A DNA stretch of 64,000 bases, from NCBI GenBank assembly GCA_015272325.1, contig JACYLU010000015.1, forward strand, positions 310,001 to 374,000, read 5' to 3'. Positions 55,345-64,000 of the stretch are shown piece by piece. The notes under the pieces were generated by a model. It did not search any database. It saw only the letters and a list, made by a program, of their open reading frames with translations, and was not told the DNA's origin. Each line of letters begins with the position of its first letter. Within the stretch, counting starts at the first letter, position 1. A program made the position numbers and the translations under genes. The stretch is from Synechococcales cyanobacterium C42_A2020_086. Lineage in GTDB: Bacteria > Cyanobacteriota > Cyanobacteriia > Elainellales > Elainellaceae.

Positions 55345-55596
55345 ATGGCTAAACCCGATATTCATCCCAAGTGGTATCCAGAAGCCAAAGTCTACTGCAA
55401 CGGCGAGCTAGTAATGACCGTTGGCTCCACGAAGCCTGAGCTGCATGTAGATGTCTGGTCTGGAAACCATCCCTTCTTTACCGGTACCCAGAAGATCATT
55501 GACACCGAGGGTCGTGTGGAGCGCTTCCTGCGCAAGTATGGCATGATGGACGCTGGCCAAGGCGAAGCCGACAAAAAGGACGCCAAGAAGAAGTAA
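55345..55596 (+). CDS. rpmE: 50S ribosomal protein L31
   Basis: Bridge protein between the subunits. The 83-residue product has KPDIHPKWYPEAKVYCNGELVMTVGSTKPEL and NHPFFTGTQKIIDTEGRVERFLRKYG. Only one Cys (in VYCNG) is present, so this is the zinc-free C- type typical of cyanobacteria. A strong hairpin without T-run follows before prfA. Confidence 0.95.
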   Translation: MAKPDIHPKWYPEAKVYCNGELVMTVGSTKPELHVDVWSGNHPFFTGTQKIIDTEGRVERFLRKYGMMDAGQGEADKKDAKKK

Positions 55597-55625
55597 CGAC
55601 GGGTGCTTTGATCAACTTGGTTGCG

Positions 55626-55651
55626 GCAGTCAGTTGATTTAACTGGACTGC
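55626..55651 (+). other. Strong hairpin between rpmE and prfA
   Basis: GCAGTCAGTT (55626-55635) pairs with AACTGGACTGC (55641-55651), with one bulged base, around a five-base loop. The following bases are only weakly T-rich (TTGTAAC). It could reduce read-through or serve as a processing site. Confidence 0.45.
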
Positions 55652-55671
55652 TTGTAACTGTATCTAAGTAA

Positions 55672-56808
<1,137 letters not shown>

Positions 56809-56975
56809 TTTTCCGGTGGCTTCCTGAGCGGCGAGTGAACTGGCTGTACCCTCTGGATCGGCAGTGAGCAGCACCGAGCTAGCTGCGTGAATGGATAAAT
56901 AAATCTATCGAGCTACACTGAGAGGGTGCTCGGGAGGGTACGCTGGATGCATTAGCATAATTGTTCACATTGAGA

Positions 56976-58103
56976 ATGGCTGTGACCGCTAGTCTTTCAT
57001 CTAGTTTTTCATCTGTTCAGTTGGGAACTACCTCCGTTGCTCGCACGCCAGGATGGTCAGGACTGATTGAAACCTACCGCCGCTATTTGCCGGTGACTGA
57101 GCAAACGCCAATTGTTACCCTGCTCGAAGGCAACACGCCGTTGATTCCGGTGCCATCGATTGCTGCCGAAATTGGACGGCAGGTGCAGGTATGGGTGAAG
57201 TATGATGGATTGAATCCCACGGGCAGCTTCAAAGATCGGGGCATGACCATGGCGGTCTCTAAAGCGAAGGAAGCCGGAGCTGAAGTGGTGATTTGCGCCA
57301 GCACGGGCAATACCTCCGCGGCGGCGGCGGCTTATGCTCGTCGGGCTGGGATGCGGGCCTATGTGCTGATTCCCGACGGCTATGTGGCGCTAGGCAAACT
57401 GGCGCAGGCGCTGCTTTATGGTGCAGAAGTGCTGGCCATTCAGGGTAACTTTGACCGAGCATTAGAAATTGTGCGGGAGATGGCCGATCGCTACCCGGTC
57501 ACCCTAGTCAACTCGGTGAATCCCTACCGACTAGAGGGACAAAAAACGGCTGCTTTTGAAGTGGTTGACGTTTTGGGCACTGCTCCCGATTGGCTCTGCA
57601 TCCCAGTGGGCAATGCCGGCAATATTACTGCCTACTGGATGGGGTTTTGTCAATACCATCAGGAAGGACGCTGTGACCGGCTGCCTCGGATGATGGGATT
57701 TCAGGCGGCGGGTGCTTCTCCCTTAGTGACTGGGCAGGCCGTTGCTCATCCCGAAACGCTAGCTACCGCCATTCGGATCGGCAACCCAGCAAGCTGGCGA
57801 CAGGCGATTGCGGTTCAGGAAGCGAGCCAGGGAGCATTCAACGCCGTCACCGACGAAGAAATTTTAGCGGCTTACCGACTCTTGGCTGCTCAGGAAGGTG
57901 TGTTTTGCGAACCTGCCAGTGCGGCCTCGGTTGCTGGCTTGCTCAAGGTTAAAGATCAGGTGCCTTCCGGTGCCAAAGTCGTCTGTGTGTTGACGGGCAA
58001 TGGTCTCAAAGACCCGGACACTGCGATCAAGCATTGCCAAAACCAGTTTAAGACTGGGATTGCGCCAGATCGAGCTGCGGTAGCTGCAGTGATGGGGTTT
58101 TAG
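56976..58103 (+). CDS. thrC: Threonine synthase
   Basis: PLP enzyme making threonine from O-phosphohomoserine. The 375-residue protein has the PLP lysine in [20 protein letters not shown], the phosphate-binding [11 protein letters not shown], and [16 protein letters not shown]. The ATG at 56976 is chosen over an in-frame TTG five codons earlier. A 12-base tandem duplication (56989-57012) lies in the first codons and gives a Ser-rich, unconserved N terminus. The last 56 bases overlap the 3' end of the converging coiled-coil gene. Confidence 0.95.
   Translation: MAVTASLSSSFSSVQLGTTSVARTPGWSGLIETYRRYLPVTEQTPIVTLLEGNTPLIPVPSIAAEIGRQVQVWVKYDGLNPTGSFKDRGMTMAVSKAKEAGAEVVICASTGNTSAAAAAYARRAGMRAYVLIPDGYVALGKLAQALLYGAEVLAIQGNFDRALEIVREMADRYPVTLVNSVNPYRLEGQKTAAFEVVDVLGTAPDWLCIPVGNAGNITAYWMGFCQYHQEGRCDRLPRMMGFQAAGASPLVTGQAVAHPETLATAIRIGNPASWRQAIAVQEASQGAFNAVTDEEILAAYRLLAAQEGVFCEPASAASVAGLLKVKDQVPSGAKVVCVLTGNGLKDPDTAIKHCQNQFKTGIAPDRAAVAAVMGF
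56989..57012. repeat. 12-nt tandem duplication inside the 5' end of thrC
   Basis: CTAGTCTTTCAT (56989-57000) is followed by CTAGTTTTTCAT (57001-57012), 11/12 identical. Being a multiple of three, it adds four residues to a Ser-rich N terminus without disturbing the frame. Confidence 0.85.
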
Positions 58104-58683
58104 CGGTATCGACCTGAGTTTGACCCACTGCTTGGACGGCGGGGGTGTCCTCCGTAGACTCAAGCGGTTTACCAGTGGGAATATCGAGATGGGACTGGGT
58201 CGAGCTAGAACCTGTTCGTTCCTTAGTTATGATCCGCATCGCATCACCCAGAGCTGTCGTTAGGTCGTGGCGGGTTTGGACATGAGCTGCCTGCTCTGCT
58301 GCCAGAGCCTGTGTGAGCTGGTCGATTTGAAACCACGCCTGCCAGAGCTGCTGTCTGAGATTCTCTTCTCCTGAATATTGCTGTAAACGCTTCTGATAGG
58401 CAGCTTGCACGTCGTCAGCCAGTTGAGGGAATTCGGGCAGTTCTGAGGCAAGTTCTGAAACCTCAGCAAGGGTGGGTTGCCTATTCTGAAGCTGCTTTTG
58501 CAGTTGCGCAATCGTTTCTCGGGCTTGCTCTGCCTCGCCTCGGCGCTGTCTAGCTTCGGTTTCATAGAGCGTGCGCCAGTTGGCTGCTGCGGTGTAAGCC
58601 TGCTCGCGTTCTTGCTGGGCCACTGCTAACTGCTGCTGCAAATTCTTGATTTCTGTTAGCCACTGCCTCACATCCTGAGTCAT
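58048..58683 (-). CDS. Coiled-coil protein of unknown function
   Basis: A 211-residue protein dominated by heptad-like repeats: [26 protein letters not shown] and [16 protein letters not shown], then a second coil around residues 95-140. The end is Ser/Thr/Gln-rich. No membrane segment or enzymatic motif is seen. The ATG at 58683 begins at MTQDVRQWL; an in-frame start 30 bases upstream is possible. It runs towards thrC and their coding ends overlap by 56 bases. The site-2 protease gene is just upstream on the same strand. Confidence 0.75.
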   Translation of the reverse strand: MTQDVRQWLTEIKNLQQQLAVAQQEREQAYTAAANWRTLYETEARQRRGEAEQARETIAQLQKQLQNRQPTLAEVSELASELPEFPQLADDVQAAYQKRLQQYSGEENLRQQLWQAWFQIDQLTQALAAEQAAHVQTRHDLTTALGDAMRIITKERTGSSSTQSHLDIPTGKPLESTEDTPAVQAVGQTQVDTAKTPSLQLPQLDLAQSQS

Positions 58684-58736
58684 GAGCGGTGCATCCTTAA
58701 TGCCACAATTCAATCGGTTCTACTTGCTAGAGCAGT

Positions 58737-60242
58737 CTAGAACAAAAATTGAGTTACGGCATAAGGTGCAGGCAAAACGATCAAGACCAGCACTGCCAGA
58801 GCCAGCAATCCCAGAAAATCGCGACGATTATCTAATTCGCTGACATCATTCAGTGCCGGTTCATCGATTACCGGCATCAGAAACAGCAATATAGCCCACG
58901 GCAGGAATTCCCGTTGGACAAAGGATAGACCCAGCACCAAAAGCCGCGCAATTTGCCCAATCGTCACTGCCTGCCGCTGACCATACATGGCATGAACGAT
59001 ATGTCCACCGTCGAGCTGCCCCACCGGCATGAGATTAAAAGCGGTAATTACTAATCCTAAAAAGCCTGCAATAGCAACGGGATGAAGTACCAGCGCTGTT
59101 TCTGCTGTGAGAGTGTTGCCCAGCGCTAGCTTGCTCAACAGCGTTACCAGCAGTGAACCTGTGGGCCGAAACGACTGAAAGCTGAGAATGCTGGATTCGT
59201 CAGACAGGGCTACTGGCATTGAATGCGCCAACCCCCAGATCAGCACCGGGATTGTAACAATAAAACCGGCGATCGGTCCGGCAATACCGACGTCGAATAG
59301 GGCCTTGCGGTTCGGCACGTGGGAACGTAACTGAATGAAAGCTCCAAAGGTGCCAAAAGGAAAAATTGCCGCGGGCGGCACCGGAATAAAGTAGGGCAAG
59401 GTCGCACGAATCCGATTACGGCGAGCAACCAGATAATGCCCTAGCTCATGGGTGCCCAAGATTGCCATCAATGCCATTGCATAGGGTAATCCTGCCGCTA
59501 AGCCCTGCCAAGTTGTCGGCAACTCACGATCGGTTCCGGTTGCCATCAGGGCACCTGCCAACGTGGTGGTGAGTAGCGTCGCGATCAGAAGCCCTAGCGC
59601 CACACCCGGACGAGTGGTCTCAGCAGCCGGGGATGGGGTTTTGCGGTCGATCTGCGCCTGGGGATTTGGCACAAGGGCAAAAAAGGGTTTGCCGTTCAGC
59701 CCTTCTTGGAAGACAACAAGGAAACGATCGCTGAAGGAGGCTTCTACATTCTCGCGGACAGTGTTGTAGGCTACATCTGGTGAGGTTCTCAACTGACCGC
59801 GACAAATTAAAGCCTGTGGCTTATGGTCTAACGTTTGCAAGCAGTACACTGACCAAGGGAAGCAGTTTTGGAGCGTGGCTTCCTCTTCTTTGGTAACTAA
59901 CCGTAGCGCGGCTTGCTTGTCTGGTTCTGCAGTGCCCATCATGACCTCCTGGGGGCGAGGAGAAGAGGCATTCAGTTTAGAGGGTGCAGATGAGGGTTGA
60001 ACGGGGCGTCCCCATTGCACCAAGAGCCAATACAAGACCAAACTCGCAATAAACGGCAGAACTAGCAGCAGTAACGGAATAGGCTGACTCTCACCGTACA
60101 CCATCACCCAAGCAGTCCAGATAAAAGCCGGCATCATCATCACTAGCCACAGCAGCCAGACCGGTGTGCGAGTGATGGTGACCACACTACGCCGGACAAT
60201 GAAATAGGTGAGAATGCCTAACAGGAGAAACCAAAAAATCAT
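58737..60242 (-). CDS. Site-2 protease family membrane protein (M50, EGY-like)
   Basis: Intramembrane zinc metalloprotease of family M50, similar to the chloroplast EGY proteins. The start at 60242 gives 501 residues, opening with MIFWFLLLGILTYFIV. A soluble block of about 95 residues follows (TKEEEATLQNCFPWSVYCLQTL), then several membrane helices. HELGH (265-269) holds zinc ligands and the catalytic Glu, and MPVGQLDGGH supplies the third ligand. In plastids these proteases shape thylakoid biogenesis; in bacteria relatives cleave anti-sigma factors. The true substrate is unknown. An earlier in-frame start 81 bases upstream lacks similarity. Confidence 0.92.
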   Translation of the reverse strand: MIFWFLLLGILTYFIVRRSVVTITRTPVWLLWLVMMMPAFIWTAWVMVYGESQPIPLLLLVLPFIASLVLYWLLVQWGRPVQPSSAPSKLNASSPRPQEVMMGTAEPDKQAALRLVTKEEEATLQNCFPWSVYCLQTLDHKPQALICRGQLRTSPDVAYNTVRENVEASFSDRFLVVFQEGLNGKPFFALVPNPQAQIDRKTPSPAAETTRPGVALGLLIATLLTTTLAGALMATGTDRELPTTWQGLAAGLPYAMALMAILGTHELGHYLVARRNRIRATLPYFIPVPPAAIFPFGTFGAFIQLRSHVPNRKALFDVGIAGPIAGFIVTIPVLIWGLAHSMPVALSDESSILSFQSFRPTGSLLVTLLSKLALGNTLTAETALVLHPVAIAGFLGLVITAFNLMPVGQLDGGHIVHAMYGQRQAVTIGQIARLLVLGLSFVQREFLPWAILLFLMPVIDEPALNDVSELDNRRDFLGLLALAVLVLIVLPAPYAVTQFLF

Positions 60243-60369
60243 GCTACACGTCTCAAGCGAGTCTGCTAGCCTAAAGTTTGCGAGATGAGTATCTCTCACT
60301 CCCAGGATACCGCTTTCACCCAATCCCCAGAACGTTTTGCTGCGAATCTAGGAGCATAAAAACGAGCAA

Positions 60370-60391
60370 ATTGCAAACACATTGCAAACAA
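60370..60391. repeat. 11-nt tandem duplication before the MBL gene
   Basis: ATTGCAAACAC (60370-60380) is followed by ATTGCAAACAA (60381-60391), 10/11 identical. It lies 36 bases before the ATG of the MBL-fold gene in the divergent promoter region. Confidence 0.85.
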
Positions 60392-60426
60392 GAGATTAGC
60401 CGTTCAGTTTGACTTGAAACCGAGAT

Positions 60427-61098
60427 ATGCCTGAAATCGCTGCTGAAAAGCTGCCACGTCCCGTCTTTGAGACCATCTTTGCCTTTCCGCCTAACCGAGC
60501 CACAATGGGCGGCACGGCTTATTTAGTTCGGGAAGAAACCGGCAATATTCTGGTAGACTGCCCGCCTATGACGGAAACTAGCCAGCAATTCATCCACGAC
60601 CAGGGCGGAGTACGCTGGCTATTCATCACGCAGCGAGGCGCTATTGCCGATGTTGGAGAACTGCACGCAACATTCAACTGTCAGGTGCTGATTCAGGAGC
60701 AAGAAGCCTACCTGCTGCCTGGACTCGAGGTAACCCGCTTTCAACACCAATTCCAGCTCAGCCCCACCAGCGAAGCACTCTGGACCTGCGGTCATTCGCC
60801 GGGGTCAGCCTGCCTCTATCATCATTCCTACGGCGGCGTACTATTTACCGGACGGCACATCCTTCCCGATGCTCAAGGTAATCCAACACCGTTGCGTCTA
60901 GCTAAGACCTTTCACTGGCGGCGGCAATTGCAAAGCATTCAAGCCTTGCGAGATCGCTTTAGCGCCGAGACACTGCACTATATCTGTCCAGGAGCCAACA
61001 GCGGCTTTCTACGCGGGAAACGCGCAATTGACCATGCCTACGAGCGCCTGCTGCAACTGGATCTGGAAGGCCAGCTTCAGACAAAACCACTGCTTTGA
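60427..61098 (+). CDS. MBL-fold protein with degenerate metal site
   Basis: A 223-residue protein with the metallo-beta-lactamase fold outline: an N-terminal NRATMGGTAYLVREETGNILVDCPP, then LFITQRGAIADVGEL, then GHSPGSACLYH and GGVLFTGRHIL. The usual metal-binding HxHxDH motif is replaced by TQRGAIAD, so most ligands are missing. This resembles a cyanobacterial subgroup of uncertain function. It may have lost hydrolase activity or use another site. It is divergent from the site-2 protease gene. Confidence 0.8.
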   Translation: MPEIAAEKLPRPVFETIFAFPPNRATMGGTAYLVREETGNILVDCPPMTETSQQFIHDQGGVRWLFITQRGAIADVGELHATFNCQVLIQEQEAYLLPGLEVTRFQHQFQLSPTSEALWTCGHSPGSACLYHHSYGGVLFTGRHILPDAQGNPTPLRLAKTFHWRRQLQSIQALRDRFSAETLHYICPGANSGFLRGKRAIDHAYERLLQLDLEGQLQTKPLL

Positions 61099-61333
61099 AG
61101 CGGTTCGTTGCTAGACCTGATCTTGGGAGATCGGAAGAGATTTGCGGCAATTCCCTCTTGTGGGAGAGCGCAAAACTGGAAAATGACAGAAAAATTAAAA
61201 GAAGCTAAAGGCGTTCATTAATCAGCTTTTATCAGGTAGCTAGTGTGATTCTCGACTGTTTTTAGCTGTGTGGAACCGGTTATCTCTCTGCAAGGTGGGT
61301 AGCCTAGAAGTGTCCCCCTTACTCTCTCCCCTT

Positions 61334-61615
61334 ATGGATACTGCCTATAATTCTTTCAAGAGAGCAAATTATCTTTTTCGTAAAGCCAGCCATGCTCAGT
61401 GGCAGCGAACTCAGAGCAAACAGCAGATCTTACGCTCGCAGCTAGGTTTTACCGATCTAACGTCTTCTCGCCCCAAGGCTTGCCAAGGCTGTGCCCATTA
61501 TCATGGGGTGGCATATGGCTATAGTCGGGTGACTCGAACGACCTTAGTTTGCGGCTTTCATCCCTATGGCTGGCTCGAAGATCTGCCCTGCCCAGACTGG
61601 AGCAGCCCTCAGTGA
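61334..61615 (+). CDS. Small Cys/His-rich protein, 93 residues
   Basis: I chose the ATG at 61334 (DTAYNSFKRANYLFRKASH follows); an in-frame start further upstream adds unconserved sequence. The first half is basic and helical. The second half has CQGCAHYHGVAYGY, LVCGFHPYGW and PCPDW: four cysteines and three histidines in an arrangement suited to binding a metal. I know similar uncharacterised short proteins from cyanobacteria. Function is unknown; a zinc-ribbon-like or Fe-S role can only be guessed. Confidence 0.7.
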   Translation: MDTAYNSFKRANYLFRKASHAQWQRTQSKQQILRSQLGFTDLTSSRPKACQGCAHYHGVAYGYSRVTRTTLVCGFHPYGWLEDLPCPDWSSPQ

Positions 61616-61716
61616 AGGACTCGGTAAAAGATCCGGAAACGACTGCGGATGACCCTTAAGCCAGTAAGATGCTAATTATTAAGATTCTTCTGCAACGGGT
61701 TAAGGATACCTTAGAT

Positions 61717-62259
61717 ATGCTGAAGCGGATTGCGATCCTACTGCTAGTGCTTGTGGGTCTAAGTTTGCAAAGCTGTGCTTCGGCAGGCTTGAGCAATTTC
61801 AAAAGCTACGTAAACACATACAACGGATATGAGTTTTTATATCCCAATGGCTGGGTTGCCGTAAAAGTAGACAATGGTCCAGATGTAGTGTTTCATGACC
61901 TGATCGAAGAGAGCGAGAATGTCAGCGTTGTGATTAGCCCGGTCCCCGATAACAAAAGTCTGGCAGAGTTAGGCTCTCCGACCGATATTGGCTATCGTTT
62001 GTCGAAAAATGTGATTGCACCGCCGGGATCAGGGCGTGAGGCCGAGCTGATTAACGCCGAAAGCCGAGAAGTCGGAGACAACACCTACTACATTCTGGAG
62101 TATTTAGTGAAATTGCCGACGCGCGTGCGGCATAACTTGGCAAGTGTCGTAGTTCGACGGGGGCAGCTGTTTACCTTTAATGTTTCTACGAGCGAGCAGC
62201 GATGGCAGAAAACAAAGGATATGTTCCGTCAAGTTGTTAACTCTTTTTCGGTTTATTAA
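61717..62259 (+). CDS. psbP: PsbP-family lipoprotein (CyanoP)
   Basis: Lumenal lipoprotein of the PsbP superfamily, in cyanobacteria associated with early photosystem II assembly. The 180-residue protein starts MLKRIAILLLVLVGLSLQSC, a lipoprotein signal with lipobox LQSC (Cys20). It continues with YNGYEFLYPNGW, a PsbP hallmark, and ends in a beta domain with VNSFSV. AAGGA lies 10 bases before the ATG; the in-frame start 48 bases earlier would spoil the signal peptide. It is followed by maf after 81 bases. Confidence 0.92.
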   Translation: MLKRIAILLLVLVGLSLQSCASAGLSNFKSYVNTYNGYEFLYPNGWVAVKVDNGPDVVFHDLIEESENVSVVISPVPDNKSLAELGSPTDIGYRLSKNVIAPPGSGREAELINAESREVGDNTYYILEYLVKLPTRVRHNLASVVVRRGQLFTFNVSTSEQRWQKTKDMFRQVVNSFSVY

Positions 62260-62340
62260 AAACTTTGGTATAGACGTGAGAATACTCAGGGGATTTAAGC
62301 GTAGACAGCAGGGTGGATAACTGAAAGGATCGGTTGCAAG

Positions 62341-62934
62341 ATGGCCATTCCCGCTTTTGTACTTGCTTCTGCATCACCTGCCCGACGGCGTTTGCTGCAA
62401 ACGGCTGGTATTGACCCAATTGTCTGCCCCAGTGCCTTTGATGAATCTCAGATTCAGCTAGCGTCGCCGCGGGATCTGGTACAAACCCTTGCTAAGGGTA
62501 AAGCGGCCGCGGTGGCTCCGCAATTCAACGGAGCGCTAATTCTGGGTTGCGACTCGGTTTTGGCTCTAAAGGGGGACATTTACGGCAAGCCAGATAGCCC
62601 TGCAGAAGCAATTGACCGCTGGCGGCAAATGCGGGGGCAGGTCGGTGAACTCTATACCGGGCATGCGCTGATTGATCAGGTGCAGCAGCGCACTCTAGTT
62701 CAGCATCAGGTGACGCGCGTGCATTTTGCTCTCGTTAGCGATCGCCAAATTGAAACCTATGTGGCGACCGGAGAACCGTTGCACTGTGCTGGCTGCTTTG
62801 CTCTAGAGGGCCGCGGCGGCTTTTTTGTAGAAAAGATCGAGGGTTGCCACAGCAACGTGATTGGCTTGAGTATGCCGTTACTGCGGCAGATGCTAGCGGA
62901 ACTAGGCTACGACGTCACCGAGTTTTGGCTATAG
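62341..62934 (+). CDS. maf: Maf-like nucleotide pyrophosphatase
   Basis: House-cleaning enzyme that hydrolyses non-canonical nucleoside triphosphates. The 197-residue protein opens with [21 protein letters not shown], the Maf signature, and has [17 protein letters not shown] (catalytic Asp), followed by the conserved [24 protein letters not shown]. The Shine-Dalgarno AAAGGA lies 13 bases ahead. A HIP1 element (62738-62745) lies inside. It may be co-transcribed with the PsbP-family gene. Confidence 0.94.
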   Translation: MAIPAFVLASASPARRRLLQTAGIDPIVCPSAFDESQIQLASPRDLVQTLAKGKAAAVAPQFNGALILGCDSVLALKGDIYGKPDSPAEAIDRWRQMRGQVGELYTGHALIDQVQQRTLVQHQVTRVHFALVSDRQIETYVATGEPLHCAGCFALEGRGGFFVEKIEGCHSNVIGLSMPLLRQMLAELGYDVTEFWL

Positions 62935-63156
62935 AAATGGGACAGTAGGGGGTGCAGTCGGTCGTCGCTCAACCCGTGGCTTCCAACACCGGAGGAACTT
63001 CAGCGAAAACGCGCAGCAGTACTCCATTGAGGTCATGTCATTGTTTAATTACCGTGAAGCAGAGGCAGTCTGACGAAACTTAGACGGGCAAAGACTTCGG
63101 AGAATTCTGAACAAATGCTGAAGGGCAGATCAGGTTTCTTTTTCACTTTTGCGCGA

Positions 63157-63172
63157 GTTTATCCGGATAAAC
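63157..63172. promoter_or_regulatory. Perfect 16-nt palindrome
   Basis: GTTTATCCGGATAAAC reads the same on both strands; it lies about 130 bases upstream of the promoter element for the kinase gene and is followed by CTTTT. It may be a dimeric regulator site or part of a short terminator for maf. Confidence 0.5.
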
Positions 63173-63299
63173 CTTTTACTTCGACCAACGAGGATTTCAC
63201 GTAATTCTACCGAACCGATTCAATCCTGCCGTAGCTGGCAGAAGGGATGTTTTAGCTGCGGGCTTCACTGTGTCTTCACACGGTCCCCAAAACTACTGA

Positions 63300-63308
63300 T
63301 GCTATAGT
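63300..63308 (+). promoter_or_regulatory. Extended -10 promoter candidate for the kinase gene
   Basis: TGC followed by TATAGT (63303-63308) resembles an extended -10 box. The -35 region is weak, with no clear TTGACA at the proper distance. A small inverted repeat (GTGT cttc ACAC) lies just upstream near 63270-63281. Confidence 0.35.
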
Positions 63309-63386
63309 GCCTGTAAGGACAGCACAATCGTAACAAAGGGTTAATGCTAGATCACTGAGCGACGGTTCCTTAGACAATCTGAATGC

Positions 63387-63410
63387 ACTGCTGATGCGAC
63401 TGCTGATGCA
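63387..63410. repeat. 12-nt tandem duplication
   Basis: ACTGCTGATGCG (63387-63398) and ACTGCTGATGCA (63399-63410) are 11/12 identical, in the leader of the kinase gene. Confidence 0.9.
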
Positions 63411-63449
63411 AATGAGGCTCACGTGACTGTCTGCTTCTACCACGGTTAT

Positions 63450-63471
63450 CCTGAACCGTTCCTGAATCGTT
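63450..63471. repeat. 11-nt tandem duplication
   Basis: CCTGAACCGTT (63450-63460) and CCTGAATCGTT (63461-63471) are 10/11 identical, about 55 bases before the kinase ATG. Confidence 0.85.
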
Positions 63472-63524
63472 TCGATGGTATGACGGCAGGATAAGGAACT
63501 CTTGACCTATTCACTGCACATCCA

Positions 63525-64000
63525 ATGGATTCATCAGTTCCCAAGCTCGATAGTCTTCGTTCCCATCCTCAGCATCAGACTCAGTTGGGTCAGATGTGTG
63601 GGTCCGGCGAGTTATTTCGCCATCGCTATCAAATTGTGCGTACGCTAGGGCGGGGTGGTTTTGGAGTCACGTATCTCGCTAAAGATGTCGTTCTTCCCAG
63701 CGAGCCGTTCTGTGTTATCAAGATGCTCTGCCCCAAGGTCAGCAATCCCATTGTGCTGCAGCGAGCTTGTCAGCGGTTTGAGCGAGAGGCTAAGATCCTG
63801 AGCCAGCTTGGCAGCCATGCCCAAATTCCCCGCCTGCTAGACTACTTCCAAATGGACGGAGAGTTCTATCTAGTCCAGGAGTATGTTCGCGGTCGCACTC
63901 TGGCTAAAGAGATTAAGACCAAGGGTCCAATGACGGAACTGGAAGTGAAGCACGTTCTGCGAGAGCTGCTGCCGGTGCTGAACTACATCCACCAGAATCA
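63525..64000 (+). CDS. Serine/threonine protein kinase (partial, 3' end beyond window)
   Basis: Start of a Hanks-type kinase; 158 codons are visible and the frame is open to the edge. After a polar N-terminal lead (about 30 residues, with CGSG in the middle), the kinase domain begins at YQIVRTLGRGGFGVTYLAKD. This gives the glycine-rich loop (42-47), the ATP-binding Lys66 in CVIKML, and the alpha-C Glu in RFEREAKIL. The catalytic HRD loop should lie just beyond the window edge. Cyanobacterial kinases of this type often have sensor or repeat domains after the kinase part, which cannot be seen here. Confidence 0.92.
   Translation, partial: MDSSVPKLDSLRSHPQHQTQLGQMCGSGELFRHRYQIVRTLGRGGFGVTYLAKDVVLPSEPFCVIKMLCPKVSNPIVLQRACQRFEREAKILSQLGSHAQIPRLLDYFQMDGEFYLVQEYVRGRTLAKEIKTKGPMTELEVKHVLRELLPVLNYIHQN

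Larger units (their letters stand above)
62935..63524. other. 590-base spacer before the kinase gene
   Basis: No protein or tRNA gene was seen. It holds a perfect 16-base palindrome (63157-63172), a possible extended -10 promoter element (63300-63308), and two tandem duplications (63387-63410 and 63450-63471). The leader of the kinase gene would be about 200 bases long if transcription begins at this promoter. Confidence 0.5.

Overview
The window is a stretch of cyanobacterial core chromosome. This is shown by ndhN, ndhO, a PsbP-family lipoprotein, ycf45, ldpA, a LabA-type NYN protein, a complex C (CCB) assembly factor, an RNase E ending in an arginine run, and a ribosomal super-cluster of cyanobacterial type (no rpsN between rplE and rpsH, no rpmD, rpsJ located elsewhere after the str genes). 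Base composition is moderately GC-rich by eye. The HIP1 palindrome GCGATCGC was found at only four places by eye, so this is not a HIP1-rich genome. I would place it among Leptolyngbya-like or similar lineages, but the genus cannot be fixed from this window. I see no insertion sequence, prophage, CRISPR array, rRNA or tRNA.

Layout. 0.3-0.7 kb: rpsJ with a terminator, the end of the str operon. 0.7-9.3 kb: a Lon-substrate-binding-domain protein, pheA, a DUF1997 protein, rnhB-rne and a large radical SAM protein. 9.5-14.2 kb: a STAS-domain protein, two small conserved-looking proteins, a proline iminopeptidase, and an alpha/beta hydrolase paired with an acyltransferase. 15-22.8 kb: metG, a LabA-type protein, an LptC-like lipoprotein, a PBP4-type DD-carboxypeptidase, a CCB protein, a DUF456 protein and an HldA-type kinase. 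23-29.2 kb: a TonB-like protein, cobI, a DegT aminotransferase, a SagB/ThcOx double nitroreductase and a TPR-like protein. 29.4-38.3 kb: ndhO, malate dehydrogenase, a 46-residue protein with its own promoters and terminator, aroQ, larE, glyA, ycf45, ldpA and ndhN. 39-56.8 kb: the S10/spc/alpha-type cluster from rplC to prfA, including secY, adk, infA, rpoA and truA. 57-63 kb: thrC, a coiled-coil protein, an EGY-like site-2 protease, an MBL-fold protein, a Cys-rich small protein, a PsbP-family protein and Maf. The right edge cuts into a Ser/Thr protein kinase.

Functionally, most genes serve translation (ribosomal proteins, initiation and release factors, tRNA ligase, pseudouridine synthase), RNA turnover (RNase E, RNase HII), amino-acid supply (pheA, aroQ, glyA, thrC), photosynthetic electron transfer (ndhN, ndhO, PsbP family, CCB) and the cell envelope (LptC, DacB, HldA, acyltransferase).

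The most unusual signal lies between the genes rather than in them. Spacers across the whole window carry many short, sequence-unrelated, near-perfect tandem duplications (units 7-18 nt, mostly two copies). A small autonomous transcription unit for a 46-residue amphipathic-helix protein, an infA/rpmJ transcript break inside the ribosomal cluster, and an operator-like repeat cluster before the acyltransferase gene are also worth a look. I found no convincing novel multi-gene system.
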